Positions 21,631 through 32,898 of a stretch of DNA of 64,000 nucleotides are shown in pieces. Each line of letters begins with the position of its first letter. Within the stretch, counting starts at the first letter, position 1. The stretch comes from Impatiens glandulifera (taxonomy: Eukaryota > Streptophyta > Magnoliopsida > Ericales > Balsaminaceae): assembly GCF_907164915.1 (NCBI RefSeq), contig NC_061870.1, positions 24,465,348-24,529,347 on the forward strand, in the 5' to 3' direction. Both the position numbers and the translations under genes were made by a program. The notes under the pieces are model-generated. The model had not been told where the DNA came from and did no database searches. It saw only the letters and a program-made list of their open reading frames with translations.

Positions 21631-24215
21631 TCATAATCTTGGGAAACCCATAACCTTATTATCCTGCAAAACCCTAACTTCCTTATCTAAGATCAATAGA
21701 AAATCTTTCACAATCATGAATATCCTCAAAGGATGCCCTTCCGTTCTACCCATATCACCATGGAAATACTCTGTCGCATCTTTCACAACCAACAACGCCT
21801 TCCTCTCTTCCGTCTTAATCCTATTAATCTCAATTTCAGCTTCTCTAAGAAACACTTTCATCGAATTGAAGAAACTACCCTCCTGCGTCTTTGCCAATAT
21901 CCTACTCACATTTTCGATCCCAGTTTCAAGTTTCAACAAGTAACTGCTCAAGACATCGGAATCCATGCCGGCAGCTTGCTTCACATTTGCAAGTTCTTTG
22001 CTCAGAACAGATACAAATTGTAGTCCTTCAGATTTGATGATTTCATGTACAACGAAATGAAGCAACGTTGTCTTTCCATCGGTTCCTTTGATGTCAACTA
22101 GCTTTAAGAGTGTTTCCAGTTTAAACGCTTTAGCTTCGCCGCGGTTTGTTCCTATATTCATCCTGTTTCCTGTTTGTAAGACGGTTTCGAGTAGTTTCAG
22201 GAATAGTCTGCTGTTCTTCAGTTCTTCACTAGCAATCTGTGTGAATAAAAATATCAGATTTTTTTTTTACTGAAATTAAATGTATTTTGATTAATTACCT
22301 CTAGGGTTTGGAATGATTTTCTCAGATATTTCACTTCTGTATCAAAATTTGCTCTGTAAAGCATTGCTTCAACCCTTTTGAACGCAAATGGTATGTTGAG
22401 TATAGCTTTCAGAAATCTTTCAGCAGAACCTAACTTTGAGACGTCGCCATTATAATCTTTGAGTTTGATTTCTTCTTCTTTTGTCGGAGCCATTTTCACT
22501 AAGGTCTCAAGAAGATCCATACTTAATCCTTCTGGGTTGCCTGAAACATAAATGGCTTTTATTCATCAAAGTTGTGATGATCATTTGTTAATATGGTATG
22601 GATTACGGTTTACTTACTTACCATCAATAAGTGCTTCAGAGACTTCGTCAAGCGTCACGTTTAAGGCTCTTAAGAGTATGGCAATGTTCTGTGACTTCTT
22701 CGGGTCAAGAACTCTGTTTTCTTGCAACAATGGCGGTGGGATTGAACTCGGTAGACTTCCGGTTGTTTGTTTGGGTGCTGTGGTCGTGGATTTACATCCG
22801 AAGAGAGTTTCCATCATGTCTTCGTTCAATCTGTTTGAAATTTCAATCTTGTTTTAATTAAAGATGGTATTTGAATACAATGAATAGAGTTTGGGTAGGA
22901 CATGTGTACTTAACTGGAAGGAGGTTGATTTCAATTGGTCCCATACTGTTGCTCGGTCGGAGGTTGTCGTCATTTTGTCCCAATGCAGAGTCTTTAACTT
23001 GGGTTTTCTTTCATCGTCTCCATCAATGATTGTCTCTCTACGAATAGGGCTGCTTGCATTCTTGATTTCCCTCCAGCTGGAAGCTTTCGATTGCGATTCC
23101 ATGGGAGAAATTGGTGATTCTCTTTTTACAGGTCCCAATTTTTGGGTTTTTGATGACGGAGGTGGCGGCGGCGGTGGGGGTGGACGAGCTTGATTTTTAT
23201 GTGTTTGATCAGACCGGAGGAGCGCCATGTTTGGAGGCGGCAATGGATGGGAAAAAGCGCTTTGATTATAGGAGTTTCCGGATGGAAGAGGAGGAGGTGG
23301 CGGCGGCATTGTTGTCGGAATTTTCTGCTTATTGTCGGGAGATGAATTTGAAATGCGTGATATGGGGGATGTTCTCTTGGAATGCGGGAAATCATTCGTC
23401 TTCGAATCTGCTTCAAATCTGATCTTACTAGCCCAGCTGCTACTAAAACTCCGGAGAGAGCCAGAATTATGAGAGATTTCTTCAATGCTTGCCGTCGACG
23501 AGCCTTGGGGAGTGTAAAACGGCGTATGCTGGATGTCATCATCATCGTCCGATGATGGCATCGGCGGAGGGGAGTTAATAATAGCTGGAGGTGGCGGTTT
23601 CATTAACGGTGGCAATGGTTCAAGGTCGGGGCTTGGCCTGTACCGATCTGACTTCTTTTCTGAATCCAATTTCCTATACGGCGACTTAATTGTGTCATTA
23701 ATCGACGGCCGGCATAGAAAGGTCGACGGTGAGTGTTGAATTCTTGATTCATCCTGAAATCTCATAGAATCAGCGCCTACAAGTTCGTGTCTCTGGATTG
23801 GATGCTTGGTTGTTCTATGTCTATAGAAGTAGAATGCAAGTGCGAAGAGCATACCCAGAATGACAATTCCGACGGACATGAGAACTGCGACTTTCTTGAC
23901 GTGTTTTGTGGTGGGATGGGTGGCAATTGGATTCGCGACGACGGTTCCATTTCCAGGCGATTTGGATTGATCATCTGGTGTCTGGGTTGTTGTTGTTGTG
24001 GGTAGTTGAGGGAAGAAGGGATTGGATGCCGGTGGAGGGAAAGAAGTGGGGGTAAATAGCGGCTGGTGGAGGACTCTTCTTGCGGTTGATTTGTGGGTTT
24101 CGATTAACTTATGGGTAGGAGAGGCTGAGGAGGAGATTAATTGTGAGAGTGTTGTTAGAGAGAATAAGAATGATGATATTATGAAAAGGTGGTCGTCGGC
24201 AATGGCATGAATCAT
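21631..24215 (-). CDS. Class I formin (FH1-FH2 actin nucleator)
   Basis: Four minus-strand exons join in frame to 785 residues: 24215-22915, 22830-22622, 22540-22299 and 22236-21631, with GT...AG introns and consistent phases. In order: an N-terminal signal peptide (about 1-30), a Pro/Ser/Thr-rich extracellular part, a single membrane span at about 109-131 ([19 protein letters not shown]), a variable linker, polyproline FH1 runs near 303 and 345, and FH2 from about 404 ([12 protein letters not shown], then [14 protein letters not shown]). The actin-binding GNRMNIG motif is at 607-613. Class I formins anchor at the plasma membrane and nucleate actin filaments, with FH1 recruiting profilin-actin. 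The C-terminal tail after the FH2 is short. No lesion is visible. The exact paralogue cannot be named, though the exon plan resembles FH4/FH8-type genes. Confidence 0.94.
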
Positions 24216-24695
24216 GATGATGAAGATGATGATGATGATGCCTCAACATGGCGTTTCTTGATTTCCTTGGTCAATGATCCTCCTCTGTTTCTCCTGATTC
24301 ATCTCTTTCTTATTATATCTTCTGTGTGTGAAGAAGAAGAAGAAGAGTTCGGACTTCAGAGTGGGAGGGAAAGCTTCTGACTTTTGCAATACAAGATCCG
24401 GATGCTTTGGGAGGATGATGTGGCAGAAGACAGATGAATGCCCTTTTCTTCTCCACTCCGTTTTTTTTTTTTTTTATGAAATCATTAAATAAAAATGGAC
24501 GTGGTACTACTAAAGATGGCCGACCCACGTTGTCCAAAACAAATAAGCCATATTGGATGTAATTGAAAATGGAAAGTGATTAAATTTATATGCACGAGGG
24601 GTGTATCTCTTTTCTTTTCACTAATTTGAGTTGTATTATATTTTGTTCACTTCAATATCTTGTGTAGTAGAATTGAATTTTTATAATTCAAATAA
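24216..24695. other. Upstream region of the formin gene
   Basis: Probable 5' UTR and promoter on the minus strand. It contains a GAT/ATG triplet run near 24210-24240, a GAA run near 24330-24347 and an A/T homopolymer near 24461-24475. I see no convincing TATA box. Confidence 0.4.
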
Positions 24696-25005
24696 TGTTA
24701 GGATTTGAATGTCCCAAATCTGACTTGCTTGAAAGTTGAAACGAATCTGTACAAATAAAAAAAATAACGTTCGTTTCAGCCACCACCTTGCTTCACTTTG
24801 AAGAAGAGGATACTAAATTTTTTTGACTCACAATGTTTATATCTTTTTAATTCAATCTTAATCTAGAAAATTCTTAACAATAACATATTTATAATATAAA
24901 CATTCATGTAATAAAACATAAATAACTATTGGTCAGACCAAAACTAAAAAAACTCTAATTAATTTATGTATAGTTTATTATAATTGTAATCTCCACAACT
25001 CAATA
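24696..25005 (-). repeat. 3' LTR of Copia 2
   Basis: On the plus strand it begins TGTTAGGATTTG and ends near CACAACTCAATA, the reverse complement of the Copia 1 LTR. It is followed by the purine-tract complement CTCCCACTTGG. It is about 310 bp with several small deletions relative to Copia 1. Confidence 0.8.
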
Positions 25006-25241
25006 ATCTCCCACTTGGATACTAATTTTATCTTTCCTCAATCGGTAGCGTTTCTCCATCTGGTGTATTAACAAAGAAGGCCAACTTAAGTTGCGCACAA
25101 CTTCAATTTCTCATTTGTTACATCTTTCGTCAGTATATGAGATGTATTCTCACTCCCGGGAATCTTCTCAAGAGCTAACACTCTATATTTTAAAGTTGGT
25201 CGAATGAAATGATAACGAACTTGTATATTATTCGTCATTCC

Positions 25242-25395
25242 TGTTAGAATATAATATAGTATATCTGTAAGATATTATCACAATATTATAAATTGTGATA
25301 ATATTTATTTGTTAATTATAATGTCTATATAATAGACATATCCTATATAACCATTCATAACAATTCAGTACAGTCTTTCTATCTTCATTCTAACA
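25242..25395 (+). repeat. 5' LTR of the TRIM
   Basis: 154 bp, TG...ACA ends, followed at once by the PBS. Contains a GTGATAATATTT inverted-repeat stretch shared with the other LTR. Confidence 0.85.
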
Positions 25396-26158
25396 TGATA
25401 TCAGAGTCTTGTTATCGTTCTTGAGTCAATCAAGTGATAGTATTTCACTGCCTCCATTAATGGTTACATTAACCATTGTTAGAGGGCTCTAATAATTTAT
25501 TATTAATATTATTTTGTGTCGATGGTCTTAAGTAGCTTATCTGAGGTGTTAGATTTCGTTTGAGTGAATTTGTTTTTGTCTAATTGGATTGGGGATTTTG
25601 GTTGCTTGGTGGAAATGAGTTTGGTTGTTTTTGTTCTTGAGTGAGGAAGGTTATTTGGACAGATCGAATGTTGATTTGATTGAATTAGATGTTTTAGAAG
25701 AATGTTGGTTTCATTATTAGTCTTAGAGGAGATAAAATTGGAAGTGAGTTTTTGAAGCTTGATTTGATTGGTTTTGGTGGTTGTTGTTGAGAATAGGGAG
25801 TTGAATTTGGTTTAGGGTTTGTGAAACTTGATTTGATTGGTTTTGGTTGTTGTTGAGAATAGATAGTTGAATTTTGTTTGGTTTTCCATGTGTTTCTGAA
25901 GGATGATTTAATGAGTTTAATTTGATTGTTGTGAAATTGTTTGGTGTTTTTGAGGAGGATGATGGTTTAATGAATTTGGTTTGATTGTTAATTTTGGTTG
26001 ATCTAATAGAAGAAGAGTTGCTTTTTGGGTGGATGGTCAATTGATTGAGCAAAAGAGAGAAGAGAAGGAAGAGAAGAAGATGAAGATTAAGAATAATGAG
26101 TAATATTTTGTTGTTCGCGTTTTCGTTTTCTGACTGTCAAACTCTCAATTCTTATTAT

Positions 26159-26340
26159 TGTTAGAATATAATATAATATATCTATAAAATATTATCACAA
26201 TATTATAAATTGTGATAATATCAATATTATATTATATTATATTAGCTTCCTTATTTGTTAATTATAATGTCTATATAATAGACATAATCTTTGTAACAAT
26301 AATAACAATTCAATACAATCTTTCTCTCTTTATTTTAACA
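26159..26340 (+). repeat. 3' LTR of the TRIM
   Basis: 182 bp. Longer than the 5' copy by a TATTA-rich expansion near 26223-26250; otherwise closely matching. Confidence 0.85.
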
Positions 26341-27816
26341 ATTCCATGATAAATTGGATTCTTTGTCAAATTAACGACACACTAACTATCGCATCGTAAC
26401 ACACTTTTCTCGTAGTCTTGACTCAATTCCTGTAAAAAGAATGTTGCAACCACATCATCTATTTAGCAATCTTTGTCACAACAACATACTATGCTTCACA
26501 AATAGAAAGAGTAACAATCTTTTGCAATTTTATAATCCAACTAATTATAGTACCTCCTAGAATATAGATATACCTTGTTGTGTTCTTCCTACTATCAACA
26601 TCATCACAATTCTCTACTATCAACATCATCACAATTCTCAACATCAATCTATCCTTCTAAATCTATGTTAGACTTTCAAAAACACAAATCGGGACTCATA
26701 TTTCCTCTTAAGTATCGTAATATCCACTTTACTAAACGATATTACCATGTAAGTTTTCTCATTCTTGTTATAAGTAATAATCTTTAGGTAGTCTAAAGTG
26801 ACTAACTAAGGGGGTAATAACTGGTTTTGCATCATACAAGTTTAATTTGCTAATAACTTTCTTCACATATTATTCTCGTGAAAGTTTGAAAACTTCTTTA
26901 TCCCTGAATATTATCATCCTAGTGATTTATTTTGTAGCACTCAAATCTTTAATTGCAAACTTTTTAGACAAAAATTTTTTTAACGTTAATCTCATACAAG
27001 TTTACTGTAGCAATCAACATGTCATCAACGTAAATGAGTAGAATAATGTACAATTTATCAAATTTCTTGATATAGCAACGATAATCAACTTCACACCTAA
27101 TAAAGTTGTTACTTTTCAGACAACTTTATTAGATGTTTCACACCTAATAAATTGCAAAATTTCCAGACAATTTTTTTTTAGTTTGTTAATCTCATACAAG
27201 CTTGCTCTAGCAATCAACATGTTATCAACGTAAAAGAACATAATAATGTATGTTTTTAACAAATCTATTGATATGGCATCAATAATTAGCTTCACACCTA
27301 ATAAAAATGTTACTTTTTATGAAGTTATCAAATTTCTTGTACCATTGTCTTGAGCATGTTTCAAACCTTACAGACTCTTTTGAAGCTTACACACAAGTTT
27401 TTTTTCCTTTTATCTCAAAGCATTGTGGTTGTCACATTTAAATCTTTTCATCCAAATCACCGTGAAGAAAAACAATTTTGACATCCATTTGCTGAAGATG
27501 AATGTCTTTTTTCACAACCAAACTCAAAATAGTTCTGTTTATCATCAATTTGACCATTTGAGAGAATATCTCGTTATAGTCAATACATTTCTTCTGTTTA
27601 AATCCTTTCACAACCAACATTGTCTTATATTTCATGGTTTTATCATGTTCTTTAATCCCAAAGATCCATTGTTGTGAAGTGTTTTCTTTTCCTTTGGTAA
27701 CTCAATGAGTTCCCAAGTCTGATTCGACGTCAAATAGTTCATCTCGTCTTTCATTGTAGACTCTCCCTTAACCGATTCATCAGATTATATTGTTTCTTTA
27801 TAGCATTCGGGTTCAT

Positions 27817-28508
27817 TAGGGGAAATGAGTTGGAATTGTTCTATTTCTACGAGTTGATAGACTGTACTAAAGGGTTGCCTTTTTAATCCATCTCTGGCCT
27901 GACCATTATGCAGACTCTCGTCAGTTAGGACTCACTCATCTCTTCTACCCGGGAAAGCCCGTTCTTTCTTTGCTTTATTTTCGGATTCCTAGGTGCTTTC
28001 TTCGCGAGTATGTCTATTGATGGCGATGTGTCCTATCTGCTCAAGGAAAGCTGTCCAACTGAATGTGTAGTGAAAGTCCGAGAAAAGAAGAAAAGGACCT
28101 GAAATACCAATGCTCTTATTCTTCTAGAGTGTAGACTAGGTTACAATCTACTTGGATGAGGTTTTTGAACAGAACTTCGACAGGCTCCCCAACCTCGGGA
28201 TGCTTTACTCTTAAACCCACAAGGTTTTGAGACGTAGCTTAACCTGAGTCTCAGTTAAGAACGACAATGATCTACGTTTCACACGACGCACGATTCCATG
28301 GAAAGTTTCATTCGACATCGTGATGGAGGTTCGATCTCTGTAGTCAAGTCTAAGACAAATTATATCTGGCTCGCTCCTATTTATAAAAAAAAGATTGCAT
28401 CTGTCCCATCGCAAACACTTACAATGTCATTCTATCTTGTTCGGATGGGTGTTTACCCCCAAAGTGTTCCCGGACCCTTATCTGCTCCCACCATAGGAGT
28501 CTATGGTT
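27817..28508. other. Foreign island inside Copia 2, possible organellar insertion
   Basis: On the left, Copia homology stops at about TTCGGGTTCATT. On the right it resumes at TGTCAACAATATATATTTCA. Between them lie ~690 bases that do not align with Copia 1 and are markedly less AT-rich than anything nearby. No LTR, TIR or target duplication is visible, and a few Copia bases are missing at the join. This looks like filler DNA captured during break repair. A 67-codon minus-strand frame (28414-28211) contains TSITMSNETFHGIVRRVKRR, which I do not recognise. Composition suggests mitochondrial DNA (a NUMT), but I cannot name a mitochondrial gene in it. Confidence 0.4.
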
Positions 28509-30913
28509 AATGTCAACAATATATATTTCAGAGATGGAGACCATCTCTAGGCTAGTTTTCTATTTCTTGACAATCTTCTCAACTATATAACTGATGTTTG
28601 TTGATTTGCCTCTAGGGCCACATTCTCAACGATTTCTTCTTCAACAGTCGGTATATATTCAGCTGAAAAATTCTTAAATCGAGTGTACCAGTCTCTTCCA
28701 ATTTAGAATCACCATCTGACTTCCCAACACAATTTTTGTAAAGAACTTGTTAATTGAAGATGATATTTTTGCTACGAATGATCTTTCAATTTTGATTATC
28801 TTGGCCCAAAAACGATGACCAAATTTGATATCATCATAACTAATGAAAAAATACTTATTAGATTTTAAATCAAGCGTGTTTCAACCACATTCATTAATAC
28901 GCATATATAATAAACAACCAAACACTTTGAAATAAGAAAGGTTCACACTTTTATTGCTCTAGGCTTCTTCTGGATTTTGAATTAAAATTAACAAAGGGTC
29001 TTCTATTTATCAAGTAGAAAGCAGTGTTAATAGTTTTTGCTTAAAAAGTTTTAGACAACCCGACGTACAATCTCATGCTTCTAGAATGCTTGTTCAATGT
29101 TCGATTCATACATTCAGTTATTCGATTCTCTTGAGGCGTTCGGGGAACAATCTTCACCATATTTATCTCATTCACATAACAAAACTATTTAAAATCTGAA
29201 TTGATGTACTTGCATCCGTTGTCGGATCTCAAACACTTAACCTTCTAATTTGTTACATTTTCAACTAAAGTCTTTCACTTCTTAAAAATAAAAAACATCA
29301 AATTTATTCTTCATAAAGTAAACTCATATTTTTTTTTATCAAATCATCTATAAACGTCATGTAGTATTGTGATCCACCAATAGAAGAAACGAGTGCATGT
29401 CCCAAACATAAGTGTGTACTAACTATAATCTTTCTTTCTTGAGCTTCTTCCTATTTTTTAAGAAATTCACACGTTTTTGTTTTCTAATAATGTAGTTTTC
29501 GCATAACTAATGCAACAAACTTCAGTTCGGGAATTTGGCCATTCTTTAAAAGAATTTTCATCTTTTTTTTGCTCATGTGGCCTAACTTGCAATGTCATAA
29601 TTCATTGTTCTTCAAGTTATCAACAACAATAATAATTGTGTCTTTACATATTAAAGTCGTGTATAATGCTCCAGTTTTGTGATCTTGAGCAACAACTATT
29701 GCTCATTTAGTCACATTTCACGCATTGTTTCTATAATTGAAACTGTGACCTTCATCATCAAGTTGTGTAACAAAAATCAAATTGTGCATTAGACCTAGAA
29801 TATGTCTCACCTTATTAATCTTACAAATGAAACCATTTGTCATCTTCAATTTAATATCCCCATGTCCACAATATTTAGTGGCTCACCATCTACAAAATAA
29901 ACTTTCTTGTATTTTCCATTCACATAATTTTTAATTAATTCTTTGTGAGCATTGGTGTGGAAAGACGCTCTCGAGTTCAAATCACATTAATCTATCAGCC
30001 TATCAACTGACAAAAGTAACGAATTAGTGACAATGTCTGTAATTGCGTTGACTACATTATTTTAATTATCAATGTTCTTTTTTGATGCTTTAATGTTCCT
30101 TTTCAAGTGACCCTTCTTACCACAATTCTAGTAATCAAATATTTACCCACAGTTGGACTGGCTCATTTTATTTCTCTACATAGACCTACTCTTATCTCAG
30201 TTGGAATTTCTATCATTATCTCTGCCCCTATTTTTAACATTAAGGGCATAACTTTTAAACGTTTCACTAGAATCAATTTTACAAACCTCTTCAGCAAGAA
30301 TACGATCTTTAACTTAATAAATTTCAATATATAATTCTAAATAGAGTTACTAATTATTTCCCTCATAGATTCTCAACTATTTGGTAGAGTTGCTAACAAA
30401 ATTAGGGCACTAACTTCGTCCCAAAATCAATCTCAACATATAGCAATTGATTCACACTTGAATTAATTCGTTCAAATGAGTAGTGACAGAAGTGTCATCA
30501 ACCATTTTTAAATTTAAGAGATTTTCATTAAATATACCTTATTGTTAGAAGATGATTTCTCATACATATCAGAGAAAACTTTCATTAGACCCACTATGGT
30601 CTTCTCTTTTGCTATGTTATAAGAACACAATAAGACACAATTTTATAGTGGTTCACTTAAAAGAGATACGTTCACTTCAGTCGGCACATGATTTCACTTT
30701 GAAGAAAAAGAATGATATAGAGTTTTTTTGCCTCACATACTGTTTATCTCTTTATAATTATGTCTTAATCTATAGAACCCTTAATAATAACATATCATGT
30801 AATAAAACTTAAATAACTTTTGGTCAAGCCCAAGCTCAAACACAAACTTAATAAATTCTAATTAACTTATATAGTATTTATTATAAGTGCAGGTTTCATA
30901 ACTCAATCAATAA

Positions 30914-32168
30914 TACTCTTAGTTTTTCATAACTGCTCATATCCGCCAAATGTCTTGGTGATGTTTTCTTGACTCTTTGTACATTCTCTTCTTAGCAGAA
31001 AATGAAGTTGTTTCTCTTTTGTTCAATAAAGAGTTTTTGAAATTAATTTTTCATTTGGAGGCCCTTTATAAGTATTCTCTTTTGATTTGTACGAGTTTCT
31101 TATTATTATTTTGATCATAGATGTAGATTGTCAGTTAACCCATGATAAAACTTTTTTTGAAGTTGCTTACCCACAAATAATGACAAATTTCATCGTCATT
31201 CATAAATTTTGGTAATGATTCTTTCGATATCATATGATTGGTTTGTTCAGCTTGCTTTACTTTTTCATTCATCGTTATGCAACTCAAACGAATTCGTATT
31301 TTGAGTCACCCTCAAGAAATTTTCATATTGTTGAATCTTTTTATTAGAATTTTTTTTCAAATTTATCATAATATTTATATTCTCATTTAATTGTTTTAAT
31401 ATTTTAGATGTTATTTTATATTATTTATAAATTAATATTCAACATGTAACTCCTTATTTTGAATAAGAATTAAAAATGGAAAAAGTTATTAAATTTATTA
31501 ATTATATATATAATTGATTAGAAAACATTTTAAATAAATTTATATTTTTTCAAACCCAACCAATTGTTTTGAAACAAAGCACTTAGTTCGATATTGGGCC
31601 TAAGTAACTCCATTTTTAAGGACATTCCCGTAGCCTGACCTATTTATTAAGCCTAGCTCAACGGCCTAAAGAGTCAAGAGCTTGTTTAATGTTGTTATTT
31701 AAAGTTTTTTTTCATTATTTTTTAAAAGAAATTTTATTTGATGAAAATGTATGTAATTTGAATTTTTAATTGATTAATTACTATAATTTGTTTTTGAATT
31801 TAAAAGTTAAATATAAAAATAAAATAAAAGTTTTTTAATATTTTAATTAATAAAATAAGTGATTTAATGATTATAATAATGTGATAAAGATTTTTTTTTA
31901 AAATACTAAAAAAGAAATTTATAGTCTGTAGTAACTACTGTTCATATATATATATATATATATATTAAAAAATTGAGCCCAAAAGCTGGCTGAGAATGCT
32001 ACAGCTTTAATAGCCCATTGTTATCATTTTGACTGCCCATAAGGAATCAATGGCGCCAATATGTTAGTTTTATTTTATTTTGATATAGTGAAAATTATTT
32101 TATTTATTTTTGCCTGAATATTTTGATTTTTAGCTCCAAGTTTCAAATCCTTCATTTGAAACTCACAC
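30914..32168. other. AT-rich intergenic DNA
   Basis: No gene or transposon structure recognised. (TA)n at about 31946-31966. Confidence 0.55.
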
Positions 32169-32329
32169 TTATGATATTTTTAAAGAAATGGGTTTTTTTT
32201 ATCCTAATGAAAGATAATATGACTGTATACAAAAATCTAATTAATAAAATTATGATATTTTTAAAGAAATGGGCTTTTTTATCCTAATGAAAGATAATAT
32301 GACTGTATACAAAAATCTAATTAATAAAA
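32169..32329. repeat. 81-bp tandem duplication
   Basis: Two adjacent copies start TTATGATATTTTTAAAG at 32169 and 32250. They are almost identical apart from a T-run length change and one substitution. Confidence 0.85.
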
Positions 32330-32898
32330 ACTTGGATCTTAGATCTATATCTTTCTAGGTGTTCAAATTCTTTAAAGTTTCGATATGCTCTATGTGGAAG
32401 AGATCATACAATTCCAAACTTGATCAATTTTTCTCACTGGTTAGGAAATTATTAACATTTTTTTTATTATTTTATTTAAAAAGATGGAATCCAAGATCAA
32501 ATAATAGTGCGTTCAATCCTAACTAAGGTCCAATAAATAAATTATTATGAGTAAAGAATCTGTGACAAAGATAGTGTATATAGAATTAAAGGGGGACATC
32601 TATCTGACAATGATCAATTCATGAATGGATAACACCAAACAGATCCTAATATCTTATCTTTCTTTGTCTCAGACATGCATAAATATGTTATTGCTAGGTG
32701 AGTTGAACCTCCATATTATTTTATTCTTTTTTTTTTTTTTTTTTTTTGCTGCTGCACAAATGGTTCTTTGCTATGATTTTATTATATATTTACTTTGTTC
32801 CATTGTTTTATTTATTCAAAATTGAAATTTATATAAGAAGAAACATATTTATAAATGGATTTTTCTTTACACTTTCTTTTTCATAGTAACTATATATA
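32330..32898. other. AT-rich intergenic DNA before the 441-bp array
   Basis: No gene seen. A T homopolymer is present near 32728-32747. Confidence 0.55.

Larger units (their letters stand above)
25242..26340 (+). mobile_element. TRIM-like non-autonomous LTR element nested in Copia 2
   Basis: Two LTRs (25242-25395 and 26159-26340) begin TGTTAGAATATAATATA and end ACA. The sequence after the first LTR, TGATATCAGAGTC, is a tRNA-Met primer-binding site with one change. A perfect 5-bp target duplication ATTCC occurs at 25237-25241 and 26341-26345. Removing the element restores the Copia 2 RNase H sequence as seen in Copia 1. The ~760-bp interior has no gag or pol. It is T/G-rich and contains a diverged ~100-bp direct repeat (TTGATTTGATTGGTTTTGG near 25759 and 25832). 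Short LTRs, small size and no coding fit a TRIM that depends on another element's enzymes. Confidence 0.88.
24696..30908 (-). mobile_element. Decayed inverted Copia (Copia 2), same family as Copia 1
   Basis: Reading the minus strand from right to left gives LTR remains (about 30640-30908), gag, zinc knuckle (about 30080-30125), protease, integrase (about 28790-29560), RT (DYNEIFSQMVK and VFLHGDLDEK at 27438-27635), RNase H and a 3' LTR at 24696-25005. Nucleotide similarity to Copia 1 is evident throughout but stops and indels are dense. The gag start and PBS are deleted: gag sequence jumps into LTR near 30615. A possible target duplication AATAA flanks it (24691-24695 and about 30909-30913). 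Two later insertions break it: the TRIM at 25242-26340 and a non-Copia island at about 27817-28508. Part of the RT (about 26950-27310) is duplicated. Confidence 0.85.

Noticed and set aside
22552..24380. Several plus-strand open frames of 60-103 codons across the formin
   Set aside because: They are antisense to formin exons. Their Gly-rich composition is the complement of the polyproline runs, with no independent evidence.
25723..26052. 109-codon Asn/Ser-rich frame inside the TRIM
   Set aside because: It is antisense to the element and built from a diverged internal repeat; not a gag or pol.
28298..28510. Assigning the island's open frames to a named mitochondrial gene
   Set aside because: I could not match either strand to a specific mitochondrial protein, so only the anomalous composition and junctions are reported.
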